Shown here: positions 28,242 to 37,542 of the stretch, in pieces
Layout of the letters: the number at the start of each line of letters is the position of its first letter
Numbering within the stretch: position 1 is the stretch's first letter
Source: UMGS1519 sp963621885
GTDB lineage: Bacteria; Actinomycetota; Coriobacteriia; Coriobacteriales; Eggerthellaceae
DNA: 64,000 nucleotides
Direction of reading: 5' to 3'
Assembly: GCA_963621885.1 (NCBI GenBank)
Contig: CAVFFT010000033.1
Coordinates: 1-64,000 of the forward strand
Program-made: the position numbers and the translations under genes
The notes under the pieces: generated by a model
The model's input: the letters and a program-made list of their open reading frames with translations, nothing else
What the model was told of the DNA's origin: nothing
The model's database searches: none

Positions 28242-29030
28242 ATGAAAAAATCAGAGGCTCTGAACATACTCGGACTCCAAGACGGCTTTACCGAAGACGA
28301 TCTGAAGCGCGCTCACCGGAAGAAGGTTGTAGAAAACCATCCCGACCGTTTCCAAGACCCGACGGAAAAAGCCGCGGCCGAAGAACGCACCAAGCGCATC
28401 AACGAGGCGAACGACGTCTTGAAGTCGGGCAAGTGGGAGCCCGAATACGGCGCGGGTTACGGCAGCGCAGGCGCGGGTCCGTACCGCAGCCCCTATGTGA
28501 ATTACAACGGTCCGAACTCCGGCCCCGAATGGGTGCAGGTCGATCCGGAAACCTTCCGCCAATGGGCCCAGCAGACCCAGCAGCAAAGCGGCTACGACCC
28601 CTTCAACCCCTTCGCCGGATACGCGTATACGCAGGCTCAGCCCACCGCTGAACAGCAAGCCGAGCGTGCCCATCAGGACATGCGCATCGGCCTCATCATG
28701 CTCGCGGTGAAAGTGGTCATCTGCGGCATGCTGCTTCTGCAGGGACATGTGTTCGACGCCGCGCTCACCTGGGCGGTTATCACCTATCTGCTGCTGCTCG
28801 CCTCGCGTTTTGGCGGCTGCAGCTGGATCGTCATCCTGTTCCTCGTTCCGGTGTTCTACAACATGGCGGGGATACTCGAGCTGGCAGCGCAACGCGGCGG
28901 AGTCTTCTCCATCGCCATCATCGGCATGCTATTCATCTCGGCGCTCTATTTCGATGCCCGCGACATCATCAATGCCGTGCGCCGCTATCGCGTGACGCGC
29001 AAGAAGGCCGAAGGCCAGCACAGCAAGTAG
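28242..29030 (+). CDS. Membrane-anchored J-domain (DnaJ-like) protein
   Basis: A 262-residue protein. Residues about 3-62 form a J domain with the HPD motif at 33-35, the part that stimulates DnaK ATPase. The middle (65-145) is Gly/Tyr/Gln/Asn-rich and disordered. The C-terminal part (about 147-245) has three or four hydrophobic segments, so it should be membrane-bound with the J domain probably in the cytosol. The zinc-finger and substrate-binding domains of true DnaJ are missing. There is no good ribosome binding site, but TATATA at 28227-28232 ends 9 bases before the ATG, so a near-leaderless mRNA is possible. It is convergent with the MATE gene (8-bp gap). Confidence 0.88.
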   Translation: MKKSEALNILGLQDGFTEDDLKRAHRKKVVENHPDRFQDPTEKAAAEERTKRINEANDVLKSGKWEPEYGAGYGSAGAGPYRSPYVNYNGPNSGPEWVQVDPETFRQWAQQTQQQSGYDPFNPFAGYAYTQAQPTAEQQAERAHQDMRIGLIMLAVKVVICGMLLLQGHVFDAALTWAVITYLLLLASRFGGCSWIVILFLVPVFYNMAGILELAAQRGGVFSIAIIGMLFISALYFDARDIINAVRRYRVTRKKAEGQHSK

Positions 29031-29038
29031 CGATTGCG

Positions 29039-30481
29039 CTACTCCTCGTCGTGCTTAACGACGCCCGCGTACTTGTCGTAAAGCTCGCCGCGTTCCACCT
29101 TCTTCAAGCGACGCAACTCCACCAGGATGAAGATGGTCGCGGTGACAACTGAAAGGCTGTCGGCGATTGGCCAGGAGGCGAACAGGGCGTTAATGCCCAG
29201 CATGCCCGGAATGAGCGCCGGCAGCAGCTCGGGGACAATGAGCAGCGCCGGAATGAAGTACAGCACCTGACGAATGAGCGACAGGAAAATGGACTTGCCG
29301 GGATGAGCCGTGGACTGGAAGTAGTTGGAAGCGATAACCTGCACGCCAACCACGGGAATCAGCAACATCTGCACTTCCAGCGCGAACAGGGCCAGATCCA
29401 TCAGGTCGTCAGCCACGCCGAAGGCACTGATGATCTGATTCGGCCAAATGCGGGTGATGGACCAGATCGCCACGCCCAGAATGAACGCGTACAGGATTGC
29501 CATGCCAAGGGTCTTGCGCACGCGATCGATATTCCCCGCACCATAATTGAATCCGATGAGCGGCTGGGCGGCGGCGGACACGCCGATGATGGGCATGAAG
29601 GCGATGCTCGCGATCTTGCCCACAACGCCAATAGCCGCCAGGGCATTTTCCGCACCAACCGGAGCCAGTGCACCGTACTTCACCAGCTGATAGTTCACGA
29701 TCAGGTTGGCAACGCAGTTGCAGGTCTGCAGCAGGAAGCTCGCCGTGCCAAGCTTCATGATCTCCCACACCACGCTCGCATCCAAGCGCAGGTTCTTCTT
29801 CTTGATGCGCATAGGAACGTTAGGAGTAAACACGAAATACCATAGCACGGAAATGCACGAAAGCGCCCAGCCGACCACCGTGGCAAAGGCCGAACCCTGC
29901 ACGCCCCAACCGAGCACCATCACGAACAGCCAGTTGAAGAAGATGCTGGAAATCGCGCCGATGAGCATGGTCACAAGCGCGCGATTCGGAGCGCCGGCAG
30001 TACGGATGAAGTTGTTAACGCCGAGGCCGATGACCTGGAAAATGACGCCCGCGCCCATGATCCACACGTAGTCGCGCGTGAGGTCGTGAATATCGGAGGT
30101 AGTGCTGGAAATGGCTAGCAACGCTTCCATGGTGGGCGGGAAGGAGACAAGCGCCAGCATGGCGACGGAAATGACAATGCCGAGCGACACCGTGTTGCCC
30201 AAAGAGAGCTCGGCGCCATCGCGATTGCCGCCGCCCAAGCGCAAAGCCGCGAGGGCGTTGCCGCCGTTGCCAATCATCATCGCCAGCGCCATGAAAATGA
30301 TCATCACGGGGAAAGCGGCCGTCGTGACCGCCAGGCCGGGCGCGCCCATCGCCTGCCCGAGGAAGATGGCGGAGATGAGGTTGTAGCAGCCGTTGATAAG
30401 CATGCCCACGATAGAGGGAATGGCGAATTCCAATAGCAATCCGGGGATCGGGGCGGATCCCATACGTTCAGTTCTATCCAT
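29039..30481 (-). CDS. MATE family efflux transporter
   Basis: A 480-residue exporter with 12 predicted membrane helices in two repeated halves. The entry GLLLEFAIPSIVGMLINGCYNLI and the second-half block PIIGVSAAAQPLIGFNYGAG are typical of the MATE family, which exports cationic drugs or metabolites by Na+ or H+ antiport. The substrate is unknown. It is followed upstream by a 99-bp gap to the cysS stop. Confidence 0.95.
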   Translation of the reverse strand: MDRTERMGSAPIPGLLLEFAIPSIVGMLINGCYNLISAIFLGQAMGAPGLAVTTAAFPVMIIFMALAMMIGNGGNALAALRLGGGNRDGAELSLGNTVSLGIVISVAMLALVSFPPTMEALLAISSTTSDIHDLTRDYVWIMGAGVIFQVIGLGVNNFIRTAGAPNRALVTMLIGAISSIFFNWLFVMVLGWGVQGSAFATVVGWALSCISVLWYFVFTPNVPMRIKKKNLRLDASVVWEIMKLGTASFLLQTCNCVANLIVNYQLVKYGALAPVGAENALAAIGVVGKIASIAFMPIIGVSAAAQPLIGFNYGAGNIDRVRKTLGMAILYAFILGVAIWSITRIWPNQIISAFGVADDLMDLALFALEVQMLLIPVVGVQVIASNYFQSTAHPGKSIFLSLIRQVLYFIPALLIVPELLPALIPGMLGINALFASWPIADSLSVVTATIFILVELRRLKKVERGELYDKYAGVVKHDEE

Positions 30482-30580
30482 TTTGAATTGGGAGGTCTCG
30501 TCTTTCTTGAAAGTAAACAGATACGTGCGCGTGAAATGACACGCTGGCTGGCACGCGCATGCCAGCCAGCGTTCTCGTAA

Positions 30581-32080
30581 TTAGCCGGCGAATGAGACGC
30601 GAGCGCCTTGCGGGGTGTCCTCGATGGTGAAGCCCAGAGCCGTCAGGCCATCGCGCACGGCATCGGCCTTGGCGAAGTCTTTCGCCTTGCGCGCGGCAGC
30701 CCGCGCGTCGAGCAGGGCGGTCGCCGCTTCGGCAGGGTCGCTGCCCGCATAGCCCGCGAGCTTGGCAGCCAAGTCAACGGTTTCCGCAGGGTAATCCGAC
30801 GTGTCCTCTTCCGCCTGAATGTCCAGGCCGAGAACGCCGAGAAGCTCTACCAGAGTCGCGCGCGCTTCAGCGGCCAAGGCGGCATCGCTCGCGGAAATGC
30901 TCTTGTTGGCGAAGGTGGAGTTCGTCTCGTTCACGAAGGTGAAGATATGGCCCAAGGCGCCCGCCGTGTTGAAGTCGTCATCCATCGTCTCGATGAAATT
31001 CGCCTTCAAACCGTCGATGCTGGCACGCAACGCCGCGCAATCAATGGCGGAGCCTTCACCTGCCGCATGCTTGATGGCCCAATCCATGTTCTTCAGCGCG
31101 TTGGCGATGCGGCCCACGCTCTGGGCGCTTTCTTCCAGGCGCTCGTCGCTGAAATCCAGCGGGCTGCGGTAGTGGGTCTGCAGCATCAGCATGCGCAGCA
31201 CCACCGGCTCGGTGCGCTCGAGCACCTCGTTCAGCAGCAGGAAATTGCCGAGCGATTTGGACATCTTCTCCGAATTGATCTGCAGCATGCCGCCGTGCAT
31301 CCAGTAGTTGCTGAAGGTGCAATCGTATGCGGCCTCAGACTGGGCCGTTTCGTTCTCGTGATGTGGGAAGATGAGGTCGGCACCGCCGCCGTGGATGTCA
31401 AGCGGCAGACCCAGATACTTCTTGGACATGGCGGAGCACTCGATATGCCAGCCGGGACGGCCCTGTCCCCAGGGAGAACCCCACGAGGGCTCACCGGGCT
31501 TGGCCGCCTTCCACAGCGCGAAATCCAGCGGATCGCGCTTGCGGTCTTCCAACCCCTGGCCATCGGCACGCAGTTCGCGGTGGCCCGCTTCCATCTCGTC
31601 GATGTTGCGGCCCGACAGCTTTCCGTAGCTCGGGAAGGAGCGCACGGAGAAGTACACGTCGCCTTCCTCGGTGTCATACGCATGGCCCTTGTCGATCAGC
31701 AGCTTGACCAGCTTGATCATCTCGCCAATCTCCTTGGTGGCCTTCGGGCGCACATCGGGATCCATAACGCCGGCAGCACGCATGTCCGCAATGAAGGCAT
31801 CCGTGTATTCAGCGGCCACCTCGGCAGCCGTGCGGCCTTCCTGATTCGCCTTCGTGATGATCTTGTCATCGACATCGGTGACATTCTGGACGAAGGTAAC
31901 CTTGTAACCGCGATAGACAAAGTAGCGGCGGATGGTGTCAAAGCTGATGAAGGTGCGGGCATTGCCAATATGGATGCGGTTGTACACCGTAGGTCCGCAC
32001 ACGTACATGCGCACGTGGCCTTCCTCCACCGGCTTGAATTCTTCTTTCCGGCGCGTCTGCGAGTTATAAAGCTTGATCAT
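30581..32080 (-). CDS. cysS: Cysteinyl-tRNA synthetase
   Basis: Charges tRNA-Cys. The 499-residue class I synthetase has the zinc-site region MYVCGPTVYN, the HIGH-type motif IHIGNART and the KMSKS loop SEKMSKSLGN. The C-terminal helical anticodon domain ends GFTIEDTPQGARVSF. It lies 147 bp downstream of ispF on the same strand, a cluster (ispD-ispF-cysS) common in Gram-positive bacteria. Confidence 0.98.
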   Translation of the reverse strand: MIKLYNSQTRRKEEFKPVEEGHVRMYVCGPTVYNRIHIGNARTFISFDTIRRYFVYRGYKVTFVQNVTDVDDKIITKANQEGRTAAEVAAEYTDAFIADMRAAGVMDPDVRPKATKEIGEMIKLVKLLIDKGHAYDTEEGDVYFSVRSFPSYGKLSGRNIDEMEAGHRELRADGQGLEDRKRDPLDFALWKAAKPGEPSWGSPWGQGRPGWHIECSAMSKKYLGLPLDIHGGGADLIFPHHENETAQSEAAYDCTFSNYWMHGGMLQINSEKMSKSLGNFLLLNEVLERTEPVVLRMLMLQTHYRSPLDFSDERLEESAQSVGRIANALKNMDWAIKHAAGEGSAIDCAALRASIDGLKANFIETMDDDFNTAGALGHIFTFVNETNSTFANKSISASDAALAAEARATLVELLGVLGLDIQAEEDTSDYPAETVDLAAKLAGYAGSDPAEAATALLDARAAARKAKDFAKADAVRDGLTALGFTIEDTPQGARVSFAG

Positions 32081-32150
32081 GTTCTTCCTTTTGGCTGAAA
32101 ACGATTAGAAGCGATTCTACCCGAAAGCCATACGACCGTATCGCATGCGA

Positions 32151-32184
32151 CCCGGCTTTACCGGGCGCGACGGGGCAATGCCCC
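32151..32184. other. Two adjacent hairpins between ispF and cysS
   Basis: CCCGG / CCGGG (32151-32165) and the palindrome GGGGCAATGCCCC (32172-32184) lie in the 147-bp gap between ispF and cysS. Neither has a T-run, so termination is doubtful. I see no T-box elements. Confidence 0.35.
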
Positions 32185-32227
32185 ACGGCCTTCACGGTAA
32201 TGACATTTATGGGAAACGAAGGGCGAG

Positions 32228-32728
32228 TTACCGACATCGGCACAGAAGCGCCACTGCTTGCGCGCTCATGCCCTCTTCGCGGCCCTGGAAGCCAAGGCGC
32301 TCGCTTGTCGTCGCTTTCACGCCCACATTGTCCGGCGATATTCCCATCGCCTTCGCCATGTTCTCGCGCATCTGGGCGCGATAGGGCGCAAGCTTCGGCT
32401 GCTGCGCCACAATGACGGTATCGACATCAAGAATCTCAAAGCCCTCTTCGCGCACGCGCTCGGCGGCAATGGCAAGCAGGCGCATCGAATCGGCGCCTTC
32501 CCATTTGGCGTCGCTATCAGGGAAAAGCTCGCCGATATCACCGAGGCGCGCGGCGGAAAGAATCGCGTCGCCAACGGCATGCGCCAACACGTCGGCATCA
32601 GAATGCCCAAGAAGCCCCCGGAAATAGGGAATGGTGACGCCGCCAATAATGAGCGGGCGGCCACCGACCAGCTCGTGTACGTCGGTGCCCAGGCCTATGC
32701 GCAAATCCGCCGGATTAATCTGCGTCAT
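32228..32728 (-). CDS. ispF: 2-C-methyl-D-erythritol 2,4-cyclodiphosphate synthase
   Basis: A late non-mevalonate (MEP) pathway enzyme of isoprenoid synthesis. It has GLGTDVHEL (zinc-binding Asp/His), LGHSDADVLAHAVGDA and the C-terminal VKATTSERLGF. The 166-aa length is usual. Its start overlaps the end of ispD by 14 bases, so the two are translationally coupled. Confidence 0.97.
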   Translation of the reverse strand: MTQINPADLRIGLGTDVHELVGGRPLIIGGVTIPYFRGLLGHSDADVLAHAVGDAILSAARLGDIGELFPDSDAKWEGADSMRLLAIAAERVREEGFEILDVDTVIVAQQPKLAPYRAQMRENMAKAMGISPDNVGVKATTSERLGFQGREEGMSAQAVALLCRCR

Positions 32729-33614
32729 CGATCGAGTCCTCTCCCGCGGCAGCAGCGCCGTGCTTTTTCACCAGCTTGCGAATGGAGGTCGCCAGCATCG
32801 AGTAATCCTCGGGAACCGTCAGCTTGATGTTGTTGCGCGAGCCTTCCACGACAAGCACGCGGCCACCCAAGCGCTCGATGAGCGAGGAGTCGTCGGTACC
32901 CACAAAGCCGTCAGCCAAGGCCGAGGCATGCGCACGGCGGAAAATGCCCGCACGGAACACCTGCGGGGTCTGCGCGTTCCAGAACACCGTGCGATCGGGC
33001 GTTCCCATGATCACACCGTTCTCAACCACCTTGAGGGTATCGATGGAACGGTAGGCGACTACTGCGCCATCCGCGTCAAAGTTGCCCTTGACCGTTGAAA
33101 TGACATGCTCGATAAGCTCGGGCGAAACAAGCGGGCGGGCACCATCATGCAACGCGACAAACTCGAAGTCGTCGGGCACATATTCCAAGCCCGAAAATGC
33201 CGATTCCTGACGAATGTCGCCTGCAGGCGCAAGCACGATCGGCGTCACAAACGGGAAGGGATCAATCGCCTCGCGCAGGTATTCCTCGTGGCGATCTTCC
33301 GGACACACGACCACAATGAGCCCCACATCGCCCACCGCGTCAAAAGCCTCAGCCGACCAGGTGAGAATAGGTTTTCCCGCAATGCGCACAAGCTGCTTTC
33401 CGCCTTCGCGACCAAAGCGCTCGCCGCTGCCACCAGCCAAAATGATGGCTGCCGTGCGCGGGTTCTTGTCGACCTTGCCCTCAAGACCCGTAAGCTCGCT
33501 CGTGAGCATATCGACGTTGAAATCGATATGGAGCGTCGGCGCCGCGGCTTTCTCTTCGGAAACGGCTCCGGACAATACGCTCTCCGCTGCTTCCGCGTTC
33601 TTATGACCGCTCAA
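32715..33614 (-). CDS. ispD: 2-C-methyl-D-erythritol 4-phosphate cytidylyltransferase with N-terminal extension
   Basis: Activates methylerythritol phosphate with CTP in the MEP pathway. The nucleotide-binding motif AAIILAGGSGERFG starts near residue 56, and ALHDGARPLVSPE and GTDDSSLIERLG are present. The family is usually 225-240 aa; here a TTG start at 33614 with AAGGAGG 6 bases upstream gives 299 aa, so about 55 N-terminal residues are extra (Ala/Glu-rich, then HIDFNVDMLTSELTG). An internal ATG at 33509 has no ribosome binding site. Confidence 0.94.
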   Translation of the reverse strand: MSGHKNAEAAESVLSGAVSEEKAAAPTLHIDFNVDMLTSELTGLEGKVDKNPRTAAIILAGGSGERFGREGGKQLVRIAGKPILTWSAEAFDAVGDVGLIVVVCPEDRHEEYLREAIDPFPFVTPIVLAPAGDIRQESAFSGLEYVPDDFEFVALHDGARPLVSPELIEHVISTVKGNFDADGAVVAYRSIDTLKVVENGVIMGTPDRTVFWNAQTPQVFRAGIFRRAHASALADGFVGTDDSSLIERLGGRVLVVEGSRNNIKLTVPEDYSMLATSIRKLVKKHGAAAAGEDSIDDAD

Positions 33615-34035
33615 GTTGCGCCTCCTTGTCGTAGCCGCACATGCTCTTTCTATCGGTTTCTTATGGTAACGCGGCCGCACCTATTTAGACACGTAAAACC
33701 GGCAAGCAAACTGCGAGGGGTCATACGGAAAAAGGCATCGAGTCCTAGGGGGTAAGCAATTCGCCCGCAGTCCCGCGAAGCATGGAGCTCGGGGGCGTGT
33801 TTGAGCAGACGCACGAAGGCCCGGACGCGCATGGACGCAAACCCAAGAAGATCTCGGACCTCCATTCCCGCAAATGCATGAAGGCCCAGTTCTACATTGG
33901 CGCAGACGCACGAAGGCCCCGGACCCATTTGGGATCCGAGGCCTTTCGTTTCGCGACTCACCCTATCCGGGGCGGCGCGCTCATTCTGCTCGTTTCGCTT
34001 ACGCGAACAATTACGCGCGCGTTTGCGTTAAGCGC
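33615..34035. other. 421-bp intergenic region with an 18-bp direct repeat
   Basis: No gene is supported. An exact 18-base direct repeat starting GCAGACGCACGAAGG occurs at 33805-33822 and 33902-33919. The second copy runs into a terminator-like hairpin. The ispD promoter should lie within the first ~60 bp beyond 33614. Confidence 0.55.
33911..33950 (-). terminator. Terminator-like hairpin after the VWA surface-protein gene
   Basis: GAAGGCC and CCGGA pair with ATCCG and AGGCCTTTC around a CCCATTTGGG tip (33912-33947). T-runs on either side are short, so efficiency is uncertain. It lies 86 bp past the stop of the minus-strand gene at 34036. Confidence 0.6.
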
Positions 34036-37000
34036 TTATGCGTGGCGGCGGTTGCGCGCAACGAGAACAACCGCTCCTGCTGCAAGCGCGATGATACCAA
34101 TGCCTACGCCAAGAGCCAGCGAGTTGTCGCCCGTCTTCGCTATGGCATCCTTCTTGCTCTTCGACTTCTCTTTGTCGGGAGTATCCTCATCAGGATCGTC
34201 AGCGGGCTCTTCAGCATACGTGTTGGTGAAGGTCGGGTCGTCAATCTCGGCGCTCACCGTCAGCTTGCCGGCGAGGTCATCCTTGACCGTCACCGTAAAG
34301 GTAGCCGTGTTCGTCGCGTAGGTAATGCCCTCGATGTCGCCCTCATCCTCGGTCACCTCATAGGTGAAGGTCTTGGTCGCACCCTCGGAACCTTCCAGCA
34401 TCTCCTGCTTGAAGGTCATGGTGCCGAAGTCGAATGCGGAAGCGTTCTCCTGCGTCACCGTTACGCTCGTCACCTCGTTGCCGTCGGCATCGACGGGCAG
34501 CGGACCGCCATCGAGCGCCTTAAGCGTGAAGGTGAAGCTGTCGGTGTCAAGCCAGTCACGGCCGGTCAGAACCTTGTTCAGTCCCAAATCCGCCGTGTTG
34601 TACTCGACAGGATCCGCGGTGTACGTGTTGGTGAAGACCGCGTCGTCACACACGGCGGTCACCGTCAGCTTGCCGGCAAGGTTGTCCTTGACCGTCACCT
34701 TCAAGGTCGCGGTATTGGTCGCGTAGGTGATGCCAGCAATGTTGCCCGCATCCTCGGTCACCTCATAGGTGAAGGTCTTCGTGTAGTCCTCGCTATCCAT
34801 GAGCATCTCTTGCGTGAAGGTTATGGTTCCGAAATCAAACGAGTCGGCGTTGTCCTTTGTCACCGTCACGTTCGTCACCGGTTCACCAGTTTCGTCAACA
34901 GGCAGCGGGGCGTCATCATCGAGCGCCTTGAGCGTGAAGGTGAAGCTGTCGGTATCAAGCCAGTCGCGTCCGGTCAGGACCTTCTTCAACTTCATGTTCA
35001 CCGTGTCGTACTCGACGGGCGGCGTGGAGTACCTATTCTCGAATTCCGCCTGAGCCGTCTCGCCTGTCGTCAGCTCACCCTTTGCCTCCGTCGCGGCACC
35101 GGTTTCGTCAGCCGGGGAAATTTGCGTATAGCCATCAAGAGCGTCTTCGCTCACCGTGTACTTCCATCCGCCCGTCAGACCGGAAATGTTCAGCTTCTGG
35201 TCGGCCTTCAGCGTGCAGGTGGCCTTGCCATCTTTGTCAAATGCGAGAGTGAACGCATCGCCCACTGCCTTGCCCTGTGCGTCATACACCTGGGCGCTGA
35301 AAGACTGTTCTGCCGCCTCGGGGATATTCACCGTGAAGCCGAATTCGACATCAGCGAAATCCGCCGCGTCATAGCCTTCAGGAATAGTCAGCTGCTTCGA
35401 AATCTCCAGTGTAGACGTTGGGATTTTCACGCCCAGACGACCGTTGTTGCCCAGCTGTGCGGCCACCTTTGTGGCTTCGCTCGTCTGCGTGGTGCTATTC
35501 CACTGGATATTAACCGCGGAAGAAGCGGTTTCGCTCTTGTTAGCACCCTTCGCCTTATCGAGGTTCAGTTGGTTGTTGGTGTTGAGACGTGCCGTGCCTG
35601 CCGTGAAGTACTCATTGCCATCGGCATCTTTTGCGAGCGCGCCCTCAAAGCCTTTGGCAGCTGCGCCAGGGAACGCCACGGAAGCCGTCGTGGCAACAGG
35701 CTTGCCATCAGTCATCTTGTAGTAATTCTGCTGGTAATAGTAGGTCGTGCCGTCTTCAACCGAAGTCGCACGCGTGGTGCACGCCTCATCGGTATAGATG
35801 GGGGTGTCCGCCGTGAAGTAGTAGTAGCTGTTCGTCGCAGCGGGCTCATACGATGCGGTCACATCGCCATTTGCCTCACCCGACCACTTGTTCGCGTAGA
35901 AGTAGACCTCACCAGTTTCGTCATCGATGTGGGACTCATCGCTCAGATAGGCCTGCATGTCCTCATCGGGGTTCTTCAGCAGATCTGCAACCTCGTCCTT
36001 CAGGCTCGAGGTATAGAAGACGGAAAGGGGCTCAGCCGCTTTCTTCGCCATCGTGTTCGCCGTCAGGTCGATGTCGTAGCTCGTCAAAGGAATCATGGTC
36101 GCAGGAATCTTCACCTGCACCTTGTCGCCATCCGAAACCTTGTCGGACGTGGTCACGGTAATCACGATGTCTTTCAGGTTTTCAGTGGCATCGAGACCGG
36201 CATTCGCATCGCCAGCAAACGTGTAGGTGGTCACTTTGCCATCAGTGCTCGTGCTCTTGGTGTATTTATCGTACTTTGCACCGTTATACGCAATCGCCTT
36301 CACCTCATCGACCTTCATGTACGCGCCAAGCTCGTCATCGAAGGTGATGTAGCCCGATTCGTTTTCCAGACCTTCGATGGTCTTTGTGGGGTATCCCGTG
36401 CTCGTGGTGATTTCGGATGCGATGTCATCGAAGACCTGTTCAAGGCCAGCTTGGTCAGATGCAACCTTGTAATACGCGGAGTCCGTCGTGCGCGTGCCAA
36501 AGGACCACGTATACCTGCTTGTTTCTTGAGACTTTCTATACGTCGCATTGTTGTAATTAGATGACACCGCATGCATGAAATTGTTCTGCAATTTGGTCTC
36601 ATATCTCGAATCCACCACACCATCGGTGGGGTCGGTGGAAGGGTCAGCACCTTCGAGCACGCCAACGGTATATATCGTCGTGGCGCTCTTCTTCATCTGC
36701 GCCGCCGCTTCTACCGCCATACTTGCCACACCATCACTCCACTCTCCACCATGGTCCTCAGCGGTGGGCTTGCCGTCAGTGAAGAAGATGACGACCTTTT
36801 TCGCATTATTACGAGAAGTGATGTCCCTTGCGAGCTCCAAACCTGCCTGTGAATTCGTCACGCCACCCGACTTCAGATTACTCACTTTAGTCTCAATGTC
36901 GGCTTTGTTCGCCGACGTGCAAGCGGCAAGCGCCGTCACCTGCTGGCTGTAATTGCTGTTGCCGTAGAACTTGTCGCCGATTATGCTAGATTTTTCCCCC

Positions 37001-37542
37001 GCGAATTTGACCAGCGCAACCTGATGCTGCTTGCTCGTGTCACTAATCTTGTCATTCTGTGCGGCAATCTTATCGATGAACGAATTCACCGCCGTCTGCA
37101 GCGCCTTCAAACGCGTGACATTCCCCAGCCTGTTGTCACCCATCGACTTGGACACATCCAGCACCAGCACGATGTCAAGCGGCTGCGAAACAGTGGTCGA
37201 CAAGGATGACGTGGAGGATATCGTCGAGAGCGCCGTGACAAAGTCCGAATCGCCCTTCGTTATCGTACGCGTATCATGCGTCATGTCGGTAGCGGAAATG
37301 GTCTTGTCGGTCCAGATGCTGCCGACCGCCGAGGTGTCGTCGCCAAGCATCGTATCCCAATTCCAAATGGTCGAATCATCGGCGACCGACGTTTTGATCA
37401 GCGAATCGTCGGAGCCCGTCGCGTCATCCGCGAGCGCGACACTGCTAAACGCCAAAGACGCCACGATCATGAGCATGATCGACAACGCGACGCGCAGACT
37501 CCTCCCCCTGTATTTCGCAAGACCCGTTGCACTGTGCTGCAT
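34036..37542 (-). CDS. Large VWA-domain, pilin-like cell-wall surface protein
   Basis: A 1168-residue surface protein. The signal peptide ends at about ALA (residue 38). A von Willebrand A domain carries the metal-site motif DVSKS (129-133) for ligand binding. After about 820 come a Cna-B-like domain and two near-identical ~134-residue domains of the Spy0128/FctA isopeptide type, each with KKVLTGRDWLDTDSFTFTL or a close variant and ending VFTNTY or TFTNTY; Lys and Asn there could form internal isopeptide bonds. The end has KSKSKKDAIAKTGD (sorting-like IAKTG), a membrane helix and RNRRHA. The ATG at 37542 has AAAGGGG upstream. It is probably an adhesin or pilus tip protein; no pilin or sortase genes neighbour it. 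Confidence 0.9.
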   Translation of the reverse strand: MQHSATGLAKYRGRSLRVALSIMLMIVASLAFSSVALADDATGSDDSLIKTSVADDSTIWNWDTMLGDDTSAVGSIWTDKTISATDMTHDTRTITKGDSDFVTALSTISSTSSLSTTVSQPLDIVLVLDVSKSMGDNRLGNVTRLKALQTAVNSFIDKIAAQNDKISDTSKQHQVALVKFAGEKSSIIGDKFYGNSNYSQQVTALAACTSANKADIETKVSNLKSGGVTNSQAGLELARDITSRNNAKKVVIFFTDGKPTAEDHGGEWSDGVASMAVEAAAQMKKSATTIYTVGVLEGADPSTDPTDGVVDSRYETKLQNNFMHAVSSNYNNATYRKSQETSRYTWSFGTRTTDSAYYKVASDQAGLEQVFDDIASEITTSTGYPTKTIEGLENESGYITFDDELGAYMKVDEVKAIAYNGAKYDKYTKSTSTDGKVTTYTFAGDANAGLDATENLKDIVITVTTSDKVSDGDKVQVKIPATMIPLTSYDIDLTANTMAKKAAEPLSVFYTSSLKDEVADLLKNPDEDMQAYLSDESHIDDETGEVYFYANKWSGEANGDVTASYEPAATNSYYYFTADTPIYTDEACTTRATSVEDGTTYYYQQNYYKMTDGKPVATTASVAFPGAAAKGFEGALAKDADGNEYFTAGTARLNTNNQLNLDKAKGANKSETASSAVNIQWNSTTQTSEATKVAAQLGNNGRLGVKIPTSTLEISKQLTIPEGYDAADFADVEFGFTVNIPEAAEQSFSAQVYDAQGKAVGDAFTLAFDKDGKATCTLKADQKLNISGLTGGWKYTVSEDALDGYTQISPADETGAATEAKGELTTGETAQAEFENRYSTPPVEYDTVNMKLKKVLTGRDWLDTDSFTFTLKALDDDAPLPVDETGEPVTNVTVTKDNADSFDFGTITFTQEMLMDSEDYTKTFTYEVTEDAGNIAGITYATNTATLKVTVKDNLAGKLTVTAVCDDAVFTNTYTADPVEYNTADLGLNKVLTGRDWLDTDSFTFTLKALDGGPLPVDADGNEVTSVTVTQENASAFDFGTMTFKQEMLEGSEGATKTFTYEVTEDEGDIEGITYATNTATFTVTVKDDLAGKLTVSAEIDDPTFTNTYAEEPADDPDEDTPDKEKSKSKKDAIAKTGDNSLALGVGIGIIALAAGAVVLVARNRRHA
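34215..35025 (-). repeat. Two tandem copies of the FctA/Spy0128-type domain
   Basis: Within the surface-protein gene, roughly 34215-34610 and 34625-35025 encode the same domain, and several stretches are identical at protein level (VLTGRDWLDTDSFTFTLKAL; TFTYEVTED; GITYATNTAT). Boundaries are approximate. Confidence 0.85.

Noticed and set aside
32081..32227. A T-box or other riboswitch upstream of cysS
   Set aside because: The gap is short and lacks the conserved T-box and specifier features; only two plain hairpins are seen.
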